A stretch of DNA of 64,000 bases from Lysinibacillus sphaericus (GCF_002982115.1 NZ_CP019980.1:318001-382000); one strand, 5' to 3'. Positions 8,089 through 17,538 are shown, counted from the first letter of the stretch. The notes: generated by a model from the sequence alone, not told the origin. Translations and numbers: made by a program.

Positions 8089-9494
8089 ACATTCAAGCTA
8101 TGAAGAAACATTCAGCCTTACTTGCCGTTTTTATCGCTGCCTTTTCACTCGTACTTACAAATAGTTCCTTTAATATTTTATTACCGAGCTTTATGCAGCT
8201 ATATGGCATTAGTGCAAGTTCGGCAGGTTGGGTCATTTTGGCATATCTCTTGTCAATGACCATTACTATGCCTCTCACACCATTAGTCGTAGACCGCTTA
8301 GGTAGGAAAAGGGCGTATATTGCGGGTGTTGCAATATACGGACTTTCTTCTATCATAGGTGGATTATTCGATCAATATGTTCAAGTGGTGTTGATTGTCC
8401 GCAGTCTTCATGGCATTGCAGGTGGCATAATGATTCCACTATCCCTTAGTTTATTGTTTGATGTTTACGAGAAAGAAGTACATGGACGAGTGGCGGGGAT
8501 TTGGGGAATACAGCTAACAGTAGCGTCTATTATTGGTCCAACTGTTGGAGGGCTTATTATTCAATTTGGTCAATTACAATATCTATTTTGGCTGAATGTT
8601 CCTTTTGCCATCGTATCGTTATGTCTATGTGCTACTCAAATTAATTCATATCAAGTTATGCGCAAAAAAGAGATGGATTTGTTTGGCATTATTTACATGG
8701 TACTAAGTATTTTAATGCTAAGTGTCAGCATTCAACTGTTTCTAAAGCAGGTTCTTCCTACGTGGCTAGTAGTCATGATGCTAGTAGGTGGTTTGCTTTT
8801 ATTAATTCGATTTATTCAGTTAGAAAATAAGAAAATCGAACCGCTATTAAATTATAAGTTATTACAACGTAAAACAATCTTCGCCATCACAGTGCTAATT
8901 GCTGCAATACAAGATGTCGTGATGCTTGGGGCAGTTTTTGTATTGCCCCTACTATTTCAGGAAGTATATCAACTCCCGTCTTCCGCGGTAGGTGCGATGT
9001 TCATTCCGACAGCCATTTTTACAAGTTTGTTTATGTGGTTGGGAGGACATTGGATGGATAAAGGGAAATCTAAAAATTTTATAGTAGTCGGCATCGTGAT
9101 TGTCGCCATATCTATTATATCCTTTTCTTTTTTACCAAAGTCTGTATCCATATTCGTATTGATTTTGTTGATGATTGGCAGGGGGATAGGTGGAGGTCTT
9201 TCGAATATGACTGTCACAACAATTGGTCTTCATACACTTTCACAAGAGGAGTTACACGAAGGCTCAGCTTTAGCTAGTACGATTGAACGCTTTTCTTCGT
9301 CGTTTGCAGTCATGTTATTAACGATTTATTATGACTTCAGATGGAGCATGTTAATAAATGCAGGTCTTTCCGTAGCAGACGCAAAATGGATGGCAATCAA
9401 AGAAGAATGTGTGATTTTAGGGAGCATCATGTTGGTTACTGTTCCTTTTGTATTATATATAACAAGAAAGAGAGTTGACATTGGTGTTCATTAA
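8082..9494 (+). CDS. MFS exporter of the siderophore operon (SbnD/YhcA-like)
   Basis: Multi-pass major-facilitator protein, 470 residues, likely exporting the finished siderophore. It has about 12-14 hydrophobic segments, a loop-2/3 motif of the form DRLGRKR (about residues 70-76) and the antiporter-type GIWGIQLTVASIIGPTVGG in segment 5, placing it in the EmrB/QacA-like drug:H+ antiporter group. The start overlaps the aminotransferase stop by 7 bases; an internal ATG at 8100 is an alternative. The same kind of exporter is embedded in sbn and acs operons, which supports the role. Confidence 0.85.
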   Translation: MLNIQAMKKHSALLAVFIAAFSLVLTNSSFNILLPSFMQLYGISASSAGWVILAYLLSMTITMPLTPLVVDRLGRKRAYIAGVAIYGLSSIIGGLFDQYVQVVLIVRSLHGIAGGIMIPLSLSLLFDVYEKEVHGRVAGIWGIQLTVASIIGPTVGGLIIQFGQLQYLFWLNVPFAIVSLCLCATQINSYQVMRKKEMDLFGIIYMVLSILMLSVSIQLFLKQVLPTWLVVMMLVGGLLLLIRFIQLENKKIEPLLNYKLLQRKTIFAITVLIAAIQDVVMLGAVFVLPLLFQEVYQLPSSAVGAMFIPTAIFTSLFMWLGGHWMDKGKSKNFIVVGIVIVAISIISFSFLPKSVSIFVLILLMIGRGIGGGLSNMTVTTIGLHTLSQEELHEGSALASTIERFSSSFAVMLLTIYYDFRWSMLINAGLSVADAKWMAIKEECVILGSIMLVTVPFVLYITRKRVDIGVH

Positions 9495-11178
9495 AGAAGG
9501 AGCTTTGCAAAGTCATCATGAAAAGCAAGCCGCTATTTATAGTTGTAAAGTGTTGTTAAATTGTTATTTGCGAGAATGCTGTGAAGATCAAAGAAAGCTA
9601 TTGAAGGTTAATAGGCAGGATCATACATTTTCTCTACATTTTCAAGCAAGTCACGAAACGATTATTGGCAAGTTTACTTTTTATTCGCCGAATGGTGAGC
9701 ATGAATATGCATATTTTTTCTTGCAAAATGGCCAAGCTTTAACCTTGACCTTCCTTGCTTCATTAATTGTTCAGGAATACTTGCAACACAATAAAGCCAT
9801 CACACATGACCATGTACAAAATTTTATAGCTAGAGTGGAAAATAGCTATCAAAACATGGCTGTATTTTTGAAACATGCGACAAGCAGCCTTATTAACGAC
9901 TACTTGTCTTCTGAACAATCACTCCTATATGGTCATCCTTTCCATCCATATCCCAAAAACACGGTGGGCTTTACATCACAGGAAGTAGCGACCTATTGCC
10001 CAGAATTACGTACTTCATTTCCGCTTTGTTACCTTGCTGTTCGATATGACATCTTTCAAGAAACGTGGGTTACTGAAAGTGCAGCACATGAATTTTTGCA
10101 AAAGTTTGAATACGATATTCGCCAGCAATTAAAATTTGATGATGATAATTATCGCATATTGCCGATGCATCCTTGGCAATATGCTTATGTGCAAACATTA
10201 GAGGCAGTGCAAAAATTTGAAAGACAACAAAAAATAAGATTTTTGGGAAGTAGCGGTCCTGTTTGTTATCCAACATCATCTGTTCGAACAGTCTATATTC
10301 CACAATTTAAATGTAATTTGAAGTTGTCTCTGTCAATTCAAATTACCAATATGCTTAGGATTAATAGCCAAGAGCAAATGACAAGAACTCTAGATGCGGC
10401 GCATTATTTGTTAGCACATGATTGTTTTGTAGAAGAGCACTATACAAAGGTTCTGTATGAAACAGGTGTCTGTACGTGCCGTTTTGAAGAGGAAGCATTA
10501 ACAGCTTTATTTACGATGGCTTATCGACCAATGGTGCTAGACGAAAAATCAACCTATGTTGTTGCTAGTTTAGTAGAAGCGCCCATTCAAGGGAAGCCTT
10601 GTCGACTTTATGATTGGTTGAAAGGACAGAATGTAGAGCAATGGTTTCGACAATATATAACGATTTCTTTATTGCCAATTGTTAGACTCGCGGATAAAAA
10701 GGGCATTCACTTTGAAGCGCATTTACAAAATACGCTTATAACGCTTCGGGATGGTAAACCACATATTTTTTGGATACGGGATTTAGAAGGCGTAAGTATC
10801 GAACAAGAAAAAGTAGCTACACATAGACAAGCACAGGGACCCTTGTTTTATGAAAAAGAACAGGCGTGGTCAAGGACAAAATATTATTTCATGGTAAATC
10901 ATCTAGGGTCATTTATACATGCGCTTGCAAGAGATTTTCAGTTAAGCGAAGCTCATTTTTGGCAAATTGTACGAGAAATGCTACTTGAAGAATGGGAACA
11001 AACACAGAATGAGCTAGTAGCCCATCTGTTAACGACATCTGTATTTTATGCTAAGAAAAATTTGTATAGCTGTTTAATTGGCAAAAGTGAAATACCAGAA
11101 TATGTTGCAGTTAAAAATGCTTTGTATAAGGGGAATGAATTGTATGAAATTGATGACAGCTTTCATGCCAGTAAGTGA
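9475..11178 (+). CDS. NIS siderophore synthetase (IucA/IucC family), copy 1
   Basis: ATP-dependent ligase that adenylates a citrate-type carboxylate and couples it to an amine or alcohol. Family marks: GHPFHPYPKNTVGF (about 165-178), MHPWQ (231-235), the ATP-contacting TSSVR, KLSLSIQITNM, EAHLQN and RDLEGV. It ends with the IucA/IucC C-terminal FhuF-like domain. Length is 567 aa, slightly short for the family. Translation begins inside the exporter's end; TTG 9475, TTG 9481 or GTG 9484 are all possible. Its position just after the MFS gene equals that of SbnE in staphyloferrin B loci, but substrate type (A, B or C) cannot be settled by eye. Confidence 0.88.
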   Translation: MTLVFIKEGALQSHHEKQAAIYSCKVLLNCYLRECCEDQRKLLKVNRQDHTFSLHFQASHETIIGKFTFYSPNGEHEYAYFFLQNGQALTLTFLASLIVQEYLQHNKAITHDHVQNFIARVENSYQNMAVFLKHATSSLINDYLSSEQSLLYGHPFHPYPKNTVGFTSQEVATYCPELRTSFPLCYLAVRYDIFQETWVTESAAHEFLQKFEYDIRQQLKFDDDNYRILPMHPWQYAYVQTLEAVQKFERQQKIRFLGSSGPVCYPTSSVRTVYIPQFKCNLKLSLSIQITNMLRINSQEQMTRTLDAAHYLLAHDCFVEEHYTKVLYETGVCTCRFEEEALTALFTMAYRPMVLDEKSTYVVASLVEAPIQGKPCRLYDWLKGQNVEQWFRQYITISLLPIVRLADKKGIHFEAHLQNTLITLRDGKPHIFWIRDLEGVSIEQEKVATHRQAQGPLFYEKEQAWSRTKYYFMVNHLGSFIHALARDFQLSEAHFWQIVREMLLEEWEQTQNELVAHLLTTSVFYAKKNLYSCLIGKSEIPEYVAVKNALYKGNELYEIDDSFHASK

Positions 11179-12937
11179 AGCATCCTATAAGACAGTACAG
11201 GAGAGATTGAAGTGCCAAACATTAGAGGCATTGCTTTTTGAAGAAATTATTCCAGTAACGAAAAATGGAAAATATTATAGCTTCCAAGGACAAAATGTTC
11301 AAGGAGAGGCGGTCCTTTATACATGTGAAGTAGTAGAAAAATGGTCATTCGGTCGAGTGAAAGTGAAACCGAATTCCATTCAAAGAGACGGAGATGCCAA
11401 TGTAAGTATCTATACTTTTCTGGAAGAAGTCGTTCAGCAGACGTTAGACGGTCAGCATACAAAGACATTTGTTCAGGAGTTATTGGAGACCTTTGTGAAG
11501 GATAGTCAGGCAAAGAGCAATCAGCCACCGTCTATACCGGCAGAGGATTTGCACTATGAGGCGTTGGAAAGCCACATGATTGATGGTCATCCGTATCATC
11601 CAAGCTATAAATCCCGAGTTGGTTTTACTTTGGCAGATAATCATTTGTATGGTCCTGAATTTAATCAGGATATAGCGTTAACTTGGCTTGCTGTTCGTCG
11701 GCATTTTGTAGATATTGCCGTATTAGAACCAACTGCAATCAATAAGATGTATCAGCATCATTTACAGCCAGAGGAGTTAGCACATTTTACACAACAATTA
11801 CGAGCGCAAATAGATGAAGATGAACAAGCTTATGTTTTTCTCCCCGTTCATCCGTGGCAATTTGAACATATTATAGCGACCGTATTTTACCCACAAATCG
11901 CTGATAAGACGATTATTATATTAGGGAAATCGGAAAGCTCATATCGAGCACAGCAATCCATTCGCTCGTTATCAAATCGCCATAGTGCACAAGCGAGTTA
12001 TTTAAAATTACCTCTTAGCATTACAAATACATCTACTAGCCGTATTTTAGCGCATCATACGACACAAAATGCGCCTATTATTAGCGCTTGGCTAGATCGA
12101 GTTATTAAAAGTGATGAATACTTAAAAAATTGCCAGTTTGAAATTTTAAAAGAGACAATCGGGGTATCTTTCCGCTATCAAAAATTATCTGTTATCCAAT
12201 ATGCAGTGGCTTATGGAACATTAGGCGTCATCCATCGAGAAAATATTGCGCAATATTTGCAAGAGGATGAACAAGCGTGGCCATTAAATGCATTGATGCA
12301 TAAGCAAAAAAATGGCGAGGCGTTTATTCAGCAGGCGATTGCATTGTATGGGGTAGAAAAATGGAGCCGAGCCTTAATCGAAACGCTTGTAACGCCAATT
12401 GTTCATTTACTCTATGTCCACGGAATTGCGTTAGAATCTCATGCGCAAAATATTATTCTCGTATTAAAAAATAATTTTCCGCATCGAATCATTATTAAGG
12501 ACTTACATGATGGTGTGAGGTTTTGTTCTTCAGAGCTCCTTCATCCGGAATGGGAGCCAAAGTTAAATCCAGAGCCAGCCACACATCGACAATTTAATCG
12601 GTATTCATTTTTAAAAACAGCTAAAGTTTCAGAAGTAAGAGATTATACATTCGATGCTTTCTTCTTTATCTGTATGACTGAACTTTGTTTTACGCTTGAG
12701 GAATTTGGATTGCGGGAAGAGGATTTTTGGCGCACCTGTACGGAAGTTATTTTAGCTTATCAGCAACAACATCCTCAATATAAAGACCGTTTTCAAACGT
12801 TTGATTTATTTGCAGCGGATGCTTTAATCGAGGAAATGACAAAAAGACGTATTTATGGTGATCAAACATTGTATTTTAGAAAGGCTCAAAATCCTTTACT
12901 ACAGGCATTGGAGTTTTTGAAAAATGAAGAGAAATAA
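11144..12937 (+). CDS. NIS siderophore synthetase (IucA/IucC family), copy 2
   Basis: Second synthetase, 597 residues from ATG 11144, chosen because AAGGGG lies ten bases upstream; the frame stays open back to 11078. It overlaps copy 1 by 35 bases. Family marks: DGHPYHPSYKSRVGF, LPVHPWQFEHII, QQSIRSLSNR (ATP site), YLKLPLSITNTSTSRIL, ESHAQN and KDLHDGVRF. The LPLSITN/SRIL pattern is typical of enzymes acting on citrate-derived intermediates. By gene order it corresponds to SbnF. It is followed by the citrate-synthase-like gene, overlapping it by 14 bases. Confidence 0.89.
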   Translation: MKLMTAFMPVSEASYKTVQERLKCQTLEALLFEEIIPVTKNGKYYSFQGQNVQGEAVLYTCEVVEKWSFGRVKVKPNSIQRDGDANVSIYTFLEEVVQQTLDGQHTKTFVQELLETFVKDSQAKSNQPPSIPAEDLHYEALESHMIDGHPYHPSYKSRVGFTLADNHLYGPEFNQDIALTWLAVRRHFVDIAVLEPTAINKMYQHHLQPEELAHFTQQLRAQIDEDEQAYVFLPVHPWQFEHIIATVFYPQIADKTIIILGKSESSYRAQQSIRSLSNRHSAQASYLKLPLSITNTSTSRILAHHTTQNAPIISAWLDRVIKSDEYLKNCQFEILKETIGVSFRYQKLSVIQYAVAYGTLGVIHRENIAQYLQEDEQAWPLNALMHKQKNGEAFIQQAIALYGVEKWSRALIETLVTPIVHLLYVHGIALESHAQNIILVLKNNFPHRIIIKDLHDGVRFCSSELLHPEWEPKLNPEPATHRQFNRYSFLKTAKVSEVRDYTFDAFFFICMTELCFTLEEFGLREEDFWRTCTEVILAYQQQHPQYKDRFQTFDLFAADALIEEMTKRRIYGDQTLYFRKAQNPLLQALEFLKNEEK

Positions 12938-13706
12938 GTTGAAGGACAAAATAAAACGTCATCAAACGGTATATGGGTTATTTGTTTCGATTCCTCATCC
13001 TAGTGTAATCGAATTAATTGGTCACGCTGAATTTGATTTTGTCATTATTGATTTAGAGCACACGACAATTGATTTAGAAATATTGGAAAATATGATTCGT
13101 GCGGCAGAGCTACTCGAGATAACCCCACTTGTAAGAATTGCAGAAATAGATCGTACTTCAATCTTAAAAGTATTGGATTGTGGGGCACAGGGTATTGTCA
13201 TTCCACATGTAAGTTGCAAAGAGCAAGTCAAACAGGTTATTGAGTATAGTTATTATCATCCGATTGGGCATCGGAGTTTGAATAGTGGCCGCCCTGCAGC
13301 TTTTGCCAAAGAACCTTTAACTGAGTATATTGCTGCAGCCAATGAAGAAATTATGATGATTCCAATGATTGAAAGCATAGAAGGCATTCGTAATTGTAAG
13401 GATATTTTATCACTACCACAAATCGGATTTGTTTTGGAAGGAGCGGCAGATTTATCGCAATCATTAGCCGTACCTTGGCAAATTGAACATCCCCAAGTGC
13501 AGAATGCGATCGAAGCGTTATATGACATTGTAAAAACATGCCATATACCGTATGCGACTGTTTCAAGAGAGATGCATCAGCATCGACGATATGCTGACAA
13601 AGGTGTACGCATCTTTGTGTTAGGGGATGACCGAAATACAGCGTTTCGAGCATATCGACAAAAGAAAATGGACTATCAAAATATAACAGGAGGCCAATAT
13701 GAGTGA
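12924..13706 (+). CDS. SbnG/AcsB-like HpcH/HpaI-family citrate synthase
   Basis: Cytoplasmic TIM-barrel enzyme of 260 residues related to class-II metal aldolases. S. aureus SbnG makes citrate from oxaloacetate and acetyl-CoA for staphyloferrin B, independent of the TCA cycle. Visible: DLEHTTID with His46, PLVR with Arg71, PMIES with probable metal ligand Glu150, and EGAADLSQSLAVPWQ with Asp176, which is very SbnG-like. It overlaps copy 2 of the synthetases by 14 bases and the decarboxylase by 8. In-operon citrate supply means the siderophore can be made when aconitase/TCA flux is altered by iron starvation. Aldolase activity remains a formal alternative. Confidence 0.86.
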   Translation: MKRNKLKDKIKRHQTVYGLFVSIPHPSVIELIGHAEFDFVIIDLEHTTIDLEILENMIRAAELLEITPLVRIAEIDRTSILKVLDCGAQGIVIPHVSCKEQVKQVIEYSYYHPIGHRSLNSGRPAAFAKEPLTEYIAAANEEIMMIPMIESIEGIRNCKDILSLPQIGFVLEGAADLSQSLAVPWQIEHPQVQNAIEALYDIVKTCHIPYATVSREMHQHRRYADKGVRIFVLGDDRNTAFRAYRQKKMDYQNITGGQYE

Positions 13707-14916
13707 TTCGTTACTAGCTGTTATTCAGTCATTAAATACTAATAAAACAGCGCCTGTTTGTGCTTATATTTACGACTTAGATGGTATTCAAGCACATGTA
13801 AACCGAATGCTTGAAACTTTGCCAAAGCAAATATTTTTGTTTTATGCGATTAAAGCAAATCCTGATCAACGAATCATTAAGGCCCTTTTACCATATGTTC
13901 GTGGCTTTGAAGTTGCTTCTATCGGAGAATTAGTAAATGTGCGTGCAGTGTCTGAGGATGTACCAATCTTATTTGGCGGACCTGGAAAAAAGGATGCCGA
14001 ATTGGAGATGGCTATACGCCAAAAGGTCTCATATATTCATGTTGAAAGTTTATTAGAATTACGACGTATTCAAATGCTCGCACAAAAGTTAAATAAAAAG
14101 GTCGATATTTTATTACGCATAAATTTACGTACAAATGCACTTCCTGAAACAAAAATTACGATGGGAGGTACTGCGAGTCCATTTGGCTTGGACGAGTCAG
14201 ATATTCAACAAGCGGTGGCACTTGTACGACAAGACCCACTACAGCTTGTACAAATTAAAGGTTTCCATTTTCACTCATTATCGAATAATGTGCATGCATC
14301 ATTGCATGTAGAAATGGTACGACTTTATGTGCAAAAAGCACTTGACTGGCAACGCTTGTATCAATTAGATGTGAAAGTACTGAATGCCGGAGGTGGATTT
14401 GGTGTTTCCTATAATGAAAATGAAGAACCATCTTTTAACTGGCAACAATTTATGTCCTCATTACAAGCTAGTGATATTTTGCAGGATTTAAATGGCATCC
14501 AACTCTTTTTTGAGCCAGGGAGATTTCTTGTTGCTGATTATGGCTTTTATGCTACAGAAATACTAGATATTAAACAGTCCCATCAACAGTATTTTGCCGT
14601 TGTAAGAGGTGGCACACATCATAATAGATTGCCAGCCTCATGGGGACATAATCAACCATTTCAGCTTTATGCTAGTGAAACGTGGACATATCCATTCCAA
14701 CGACCTAGCTTGCACAATAAGAAGGTCCATCTAGTTGGGGAATTATGCACGCCAAAGGATCGATTGCATACAGATGCTTTTATGTCTTCCGTTCGTGTAG
14801 GTGATATTGTCATCTTTGAAAAATCAGGTGCATATTGTTGGACAATTTCACATCATGATTTTCTGGGTCATCCTCATCCAGCATTTTATTATATCCAAGG
14901 AGGCCATATTCAATGA
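13699..14916 (+). CDS. SbnH/AcsE-like PLP-dependent decarboxylase
   Basis: Fold-type-III (alanine-racemase-like) PLP decarboxylase, 405 residues, related to SbnH, AcsE, PvsE and meso-diaminopimelate decarboxylase. PLP lysine Lys52 is in FYAIKANPD; a glycine-rich phosphate loop GGGFGVSY, FEPGRFLVAD, and the partner-subunit ELCTPKD and GAYCWTISHHDFLGHPHP follow. In known NIS pathways this enzyme decarboxylates a citryl-amino-acid intermediate, leaving an amine (ethylenediamine from diaminopropionate; ethanolamine from serine). AGGAGG precedes the ATG. Its partner synthetase is probably the next gene. Confidence 0.88.
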   Translation: MSDSLLAVIQSLNTNKTAPVCAYIYDLDGIQAHVNRMLETLPKQIFLFYAIKANPDQRIIKALLPYVRGFEVASIGELVNVRAVSEDVPILFGGPGKKDAELEMAIRQKVSYIHVESLLELRRIQMLAQKLNKKVDILLRINLRTNALPETKITMGGTASPFGLDESDIQQAVALVRQDPLQLVQIKGFHFHSLSNNVHASLHVEMVRLYVQKALDWQRLYQLDVKVLNAGGGFGVSYNENEEPSFNWQQFMSSLQASDILQDLNGIQLFFEPGRFLVADYGFYATEILDIKQSHQQYFAVVRGGTHHNRLPASWGHNQPFQLYASETWTYPFQRPSLHNKKVHLVGELCTPKDRLHTDAFMSSVRVGDIVIFEKSGAYCWTISHHDFLGHPHPAFYYIQGGHIQ

Positions 14917-16736
14917 TTGTACAGCAAAGTGTATCAGCAAGAGAAAGAGCTACAGAAATTATTAAGAAGGACTTAATGGATGCATTTTTAGTCGAGCAGT
15001 TCTTTGACGGAGATACGTATTCAAAGCAATCTCTTCAAGATGCAGCGAAAGAAATAAGTGCTTTATTTGCCCATTACCATTCGCATGAAGTAGAGGTCTA
15101 CATAGGAAACTTTTGTTTTCTTGTTGAAAAAAGCTATAAGCAGGGTGAGCAATGGGTGCGTCATTCTCCTATTTATCGACAAGTGGCTGGACAGTGGCAG
15201 TTAATCGTGTCAATTGAAGAGCTTGCCACATCCATTTTGCAGACTAGTCTCTCTGCCAAAGCCTGTCAGCATCCAGCAGTGGCAGATTTTTTAAAGGGGC
15301 TACTAGTAGCTGTTGAGCAATTAACATTGAGTATAGAACAAATGAATAATTATGATGCATCAGCTCCTCAAACACCATACCAATGGCATGTCAAAGGAGA
15401 GCTGATTGCCTCGTTTCGAGATCGGCCATTTCATCCGCTTGCGAAAGCTAAAATTGGACTTTCAGCGCAAGATTATCAACAATATATGGCGGAATTTGGT
15501 CAACCCATCTCACTTCGTTGGGTCGCCATTCGTCATGATGTGGTAGTAAAAGGGAATGAGCAAACACCCATCCAATGTTTTGATTTACTTGAGGAAAAAC
15601 AAAAGTATGAGATAGCGCAAGAATTTGAACGACGAGGTTTACGGCAAAGTGAGTACACGATGATGCCTGTGCATCCATGGCAGTTACAAAACATTATTTT
15701 AAAAGATTTTGAGCAGGAACTAGCCGATGGAATGATTGTTATATTAACAGCAAAAGCAGGCGATTTATGTGCGACTTCATCCTTACGTTCTTTAGCATTT
15801 AATCAACCGTCTAGCAGGATGCTAAAACTACCAGTAAGTGTACTTTCTTTAGGTGCATCGAGATATTTGCCTGTTGTTAAGTTGTTAAATGGTCTAGCAG
15901 GTGAAAAGTTGCTGCGACAAGCCATTTCTTGCGACCCTATATTAACGGAAAAGGTTATTTTATGTGAGGAACAAAATTGGTGGGGGTATATGCCTGAAAC
16001 GATGGGGCTGTTTGATGACCATCCCCGTCATCTAGCGGCGCAAATACGCATTTATCCAAAGCAGCTTTTAGATGCGAACTATAAAATCATTCCGATGTCA
16101 TCTTTAGCCGTAAATTTAAAGGGTCATCATTATTTAGATGAACTCTTCGGCCAAACTTTAACAAAACAGCAAGTAATAGATTTTTATACAGAAATGGTAA
16201 CGATGTTTTATGAAATTGCCATGAGGTTATTCAAAGTAGGGGTTTTGCCTGAAATACATGGTCAAAATTGCTGTCTGGTATTAAAGAATAATCAAATCCA
16301 TCGTTTATTGTTCAGAGACCATGACTCAGTTCGTCTTCATATGCCTTATTTAGAACGCCATCATATTCAAGATCCGCAATATTATATTCGACCAGGTTAT
16401 TCCAATAGCTTATATAATGAAAGTGTGGAGAAGCTGATTTTTTATATTCAATCATTAGGGACACAAGTAAATTTAGCTTCCATTATGGAGGCACTTGCAC
16501 AAGTATATTCTATTTCTGAGCGAACTTTATGGTATACGACGAAGCAGGCGTTAATGAAGGCTGTAACAGTTGTTGATATTCCAGCAGCAGATAAAGTAAG
16601 GTTATGGAAAGTTTTATTTGAGCAAAAACAATGGCCAGTAAAACTGATTATTCGACCGCTGTTAGAGGCGGATGGTGTGCCAGGAGCGATGCCTTCTGGA
16701 AAAGGGCAAGGGTATAATCCATTTTGGAATTTATAA
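14913..16736 (+). CDS. NIS siderophore synthetase (IucA/IucC family), copy 3
   Basis: Third synthetase, 607 residues, overlapping the decarboxylase by an ATGA and preceded by AAGGAGG. Marks: DRPFHPLAKAKIGLS, MPVHPWQLQNII, TSSLRSLAF (ATP site), MLKLPVSVLSLGASRYL, EIHGQN and RDHDSVRLH. It is the most divergent of the three. By adjacency to the SbnH/AcsE-type decarboxylase it could correspond to AcsD (acs loci place acsD beside acsE) or to SbnC, which has no other counterpart here. It is the last gene of the operon: the next gene has its own promoter. Confidence 0.88.
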   Translation: MIVQQSVSARERATEIIKKDLMDAFLVEQFFDGDTYSKQSLQDAAKEISALFAHYHSHEVEVYIGNFCFLVEKSYKQGEQWVRHSPIYRQVAGQWQLIVSIEELATSILQTSLSAKACQHPAVADFLKGLLVAVEQLTLSIEQMNNYDASAPQTPYQWHVKGELIASFRDRPFHPLAKAKIGLSAQDYQQYMAEFGQPISLRWVAIRHDVVVKGNEQTPIQCFDLLEEKQKYEIAQEFERRGLRQSEYTMMPVHPWQLQNIILKDFEQELADGMIVILTAKAGDLCATSSLRSLAFNQPSSRMLKLPVSVLSLGASRYLPVVKLLNGLAGEKLLRQAISCDPILTEKVILCEEQNWWGYMPETMGLFDDHPRHLAAQIRIYPKQLLDANYKIIPMSSLAVNLKGHHYLDELFGQTLTKQQVIDFYTEMVTMFYEIAMRLFKVGVLPEIHGQNCCLVLKNNQIHRLLFRDHDSVRLHMPYLERHHIQDPQYYIRPGYSNSLYNESVEKLIFYIQSLGTQVNLASIMEALAQVYSISERTLWYTTKQALMKAVTVVDIPAADKVRLWKVLFEQKQWPVKLIIRPLLEADGVPGAMPSGKGQGYNPFWNL

Positions 16737-16793
16737 AGTGCATTTTATTGCTGAAAATTGGTTGAGGTTTTGCATATTCTCCTACGATTGGGT

Positions 16794-16821
16794 ACATTTT
16801 GACAATAAGTTGCATAGAATA
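16794..16821 (+). promoter_or_regulatory. Putative sigma-K (late mother-cell) promoter
   Basis: An ACA at 16794-16796 and CATAGAATA at 16813-16821 are 16 bases apart, matching the sigma-K pattern AC / CATAnnnTA. It lies 30 bases before the Tyr-rich cupin gene. Seen by eye only; no sigma-A pair with proper spacing is evident. Confidence 0.45.
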
Positions 16822-16850
16822 ATTTTAGAATCTGTGAGAGGATTGAGAAA

Positions 16851-17414
16851 ATGTACTATGCTCCTTATTATGCCAATATACCAATGTATAGCTATGGAAA
16901 TCAGTCTGTTCACTGGCCTGTTCCATATGAAGTAGTACTACCGAATAGTGCCTATCCATATCAAGCTGTCAACGGAAATAACAGTCAAATGAGTACCGAT
17001 TATGGGCAACAGCCTTTTGTTGTAAATATGGAGGAGGCAACCAAGCGGAACAATACGTACCGTACTGCTCTATGGACAGGAAGCCATTTGCAAATTACGT
17101 TAATGAGTCTCAATATTGGTGAGGATGTAGGTTTAGAAATGCATCCATATGTCGATCAGTTTGTCTATATTGAACAAGGGCATGGGACTGTGCAAATGGG
17201 GTCGAGTAAAGAAAATTTAAGCTTTACACAAAATGTCCATGATGATTACGCGATCGTAATACCTGCTGGAACTTGGCATAATTTAACCAATATAGGGAAT
17301 GTGCCATTAAAGCTGTTTTCAATCTATGCTCCTCCTAACCATCCATTCGGAACTGTCCATGCTACAAAGGCGGATGCAATGGCTTCGCACGGAGGCTATG
17401 GTCAACACAATTAA
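16851..17414 (+). CDS. Cupin-domain protein with Tyr-rich N-terminus, likely spore-associated
   Basis: 187 residues. The first 45 are rich in Tyr, Pro and Asn, like spore-coat proteins; residues about 75-165 form a cupin barrel with metal-site pattern GLEMHPYVDQFVYIEQGHG (motif 1) and VIPAGTWHNLTNIGN (motif 2), giving two His, one Gln/Glu and a later His. The ATG has GAGAGGATTGAG upstream. A sigma-K-like promoter in front and a terminator behind make it a single-gene unit, so I do not assign it to the siderophore operon despite following it. The substrate is unknown; mannose-6-phosphate-isomerase-like sugar binding is one possibility. Confidence 0.75.
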   Translation: MYYAPYYANIPMYSYGNQSVHWPVPYEVVLPNSAYPYQAVNGNNSQMSTDYGQQPFVVNMEEATKRNNTYRTALWTGSHLQITLMSLNIGEDVGLEMHPYVDQFVYIEQGHGTVQMGSSKENLSFTQNVHDDYAIVIPAGTWHNLTNIGNVPLKLFSIYAPPNHPFGTVHATKADAMASHGGYGQHN

Positions 17415-17431
17415 TCACGATAATAATTTTT

Positions 17432-17481
17432 CATAGTAGAAGCAGAGTTGTTGATGTATAGCAGCTCTGCTTTTACTATGC
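17432..17481 (+). terminator. Intrinsic terminator after the cupin gene
   Basis: CATAGTA...AAGCAGAG pairs with CTCTGCTT...TACTATG, with TTTT inside the outer arms. It separates the cupin gene from the MhqR-controlled pair. Confidence 0.7.
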
Positions 17482-17538
17482 CAAGCTAAACTCAATTTTT
17501 TGGATGATATATTGACGAAATTAAAATTTACGTGTTAT

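Noticed and set aside
16672-16935. An open frame spanning the end of the third synthetase and the start of the cupin gene
   Set aside because: It overlaps both genes and the promoter between them, and has no ribosome site.
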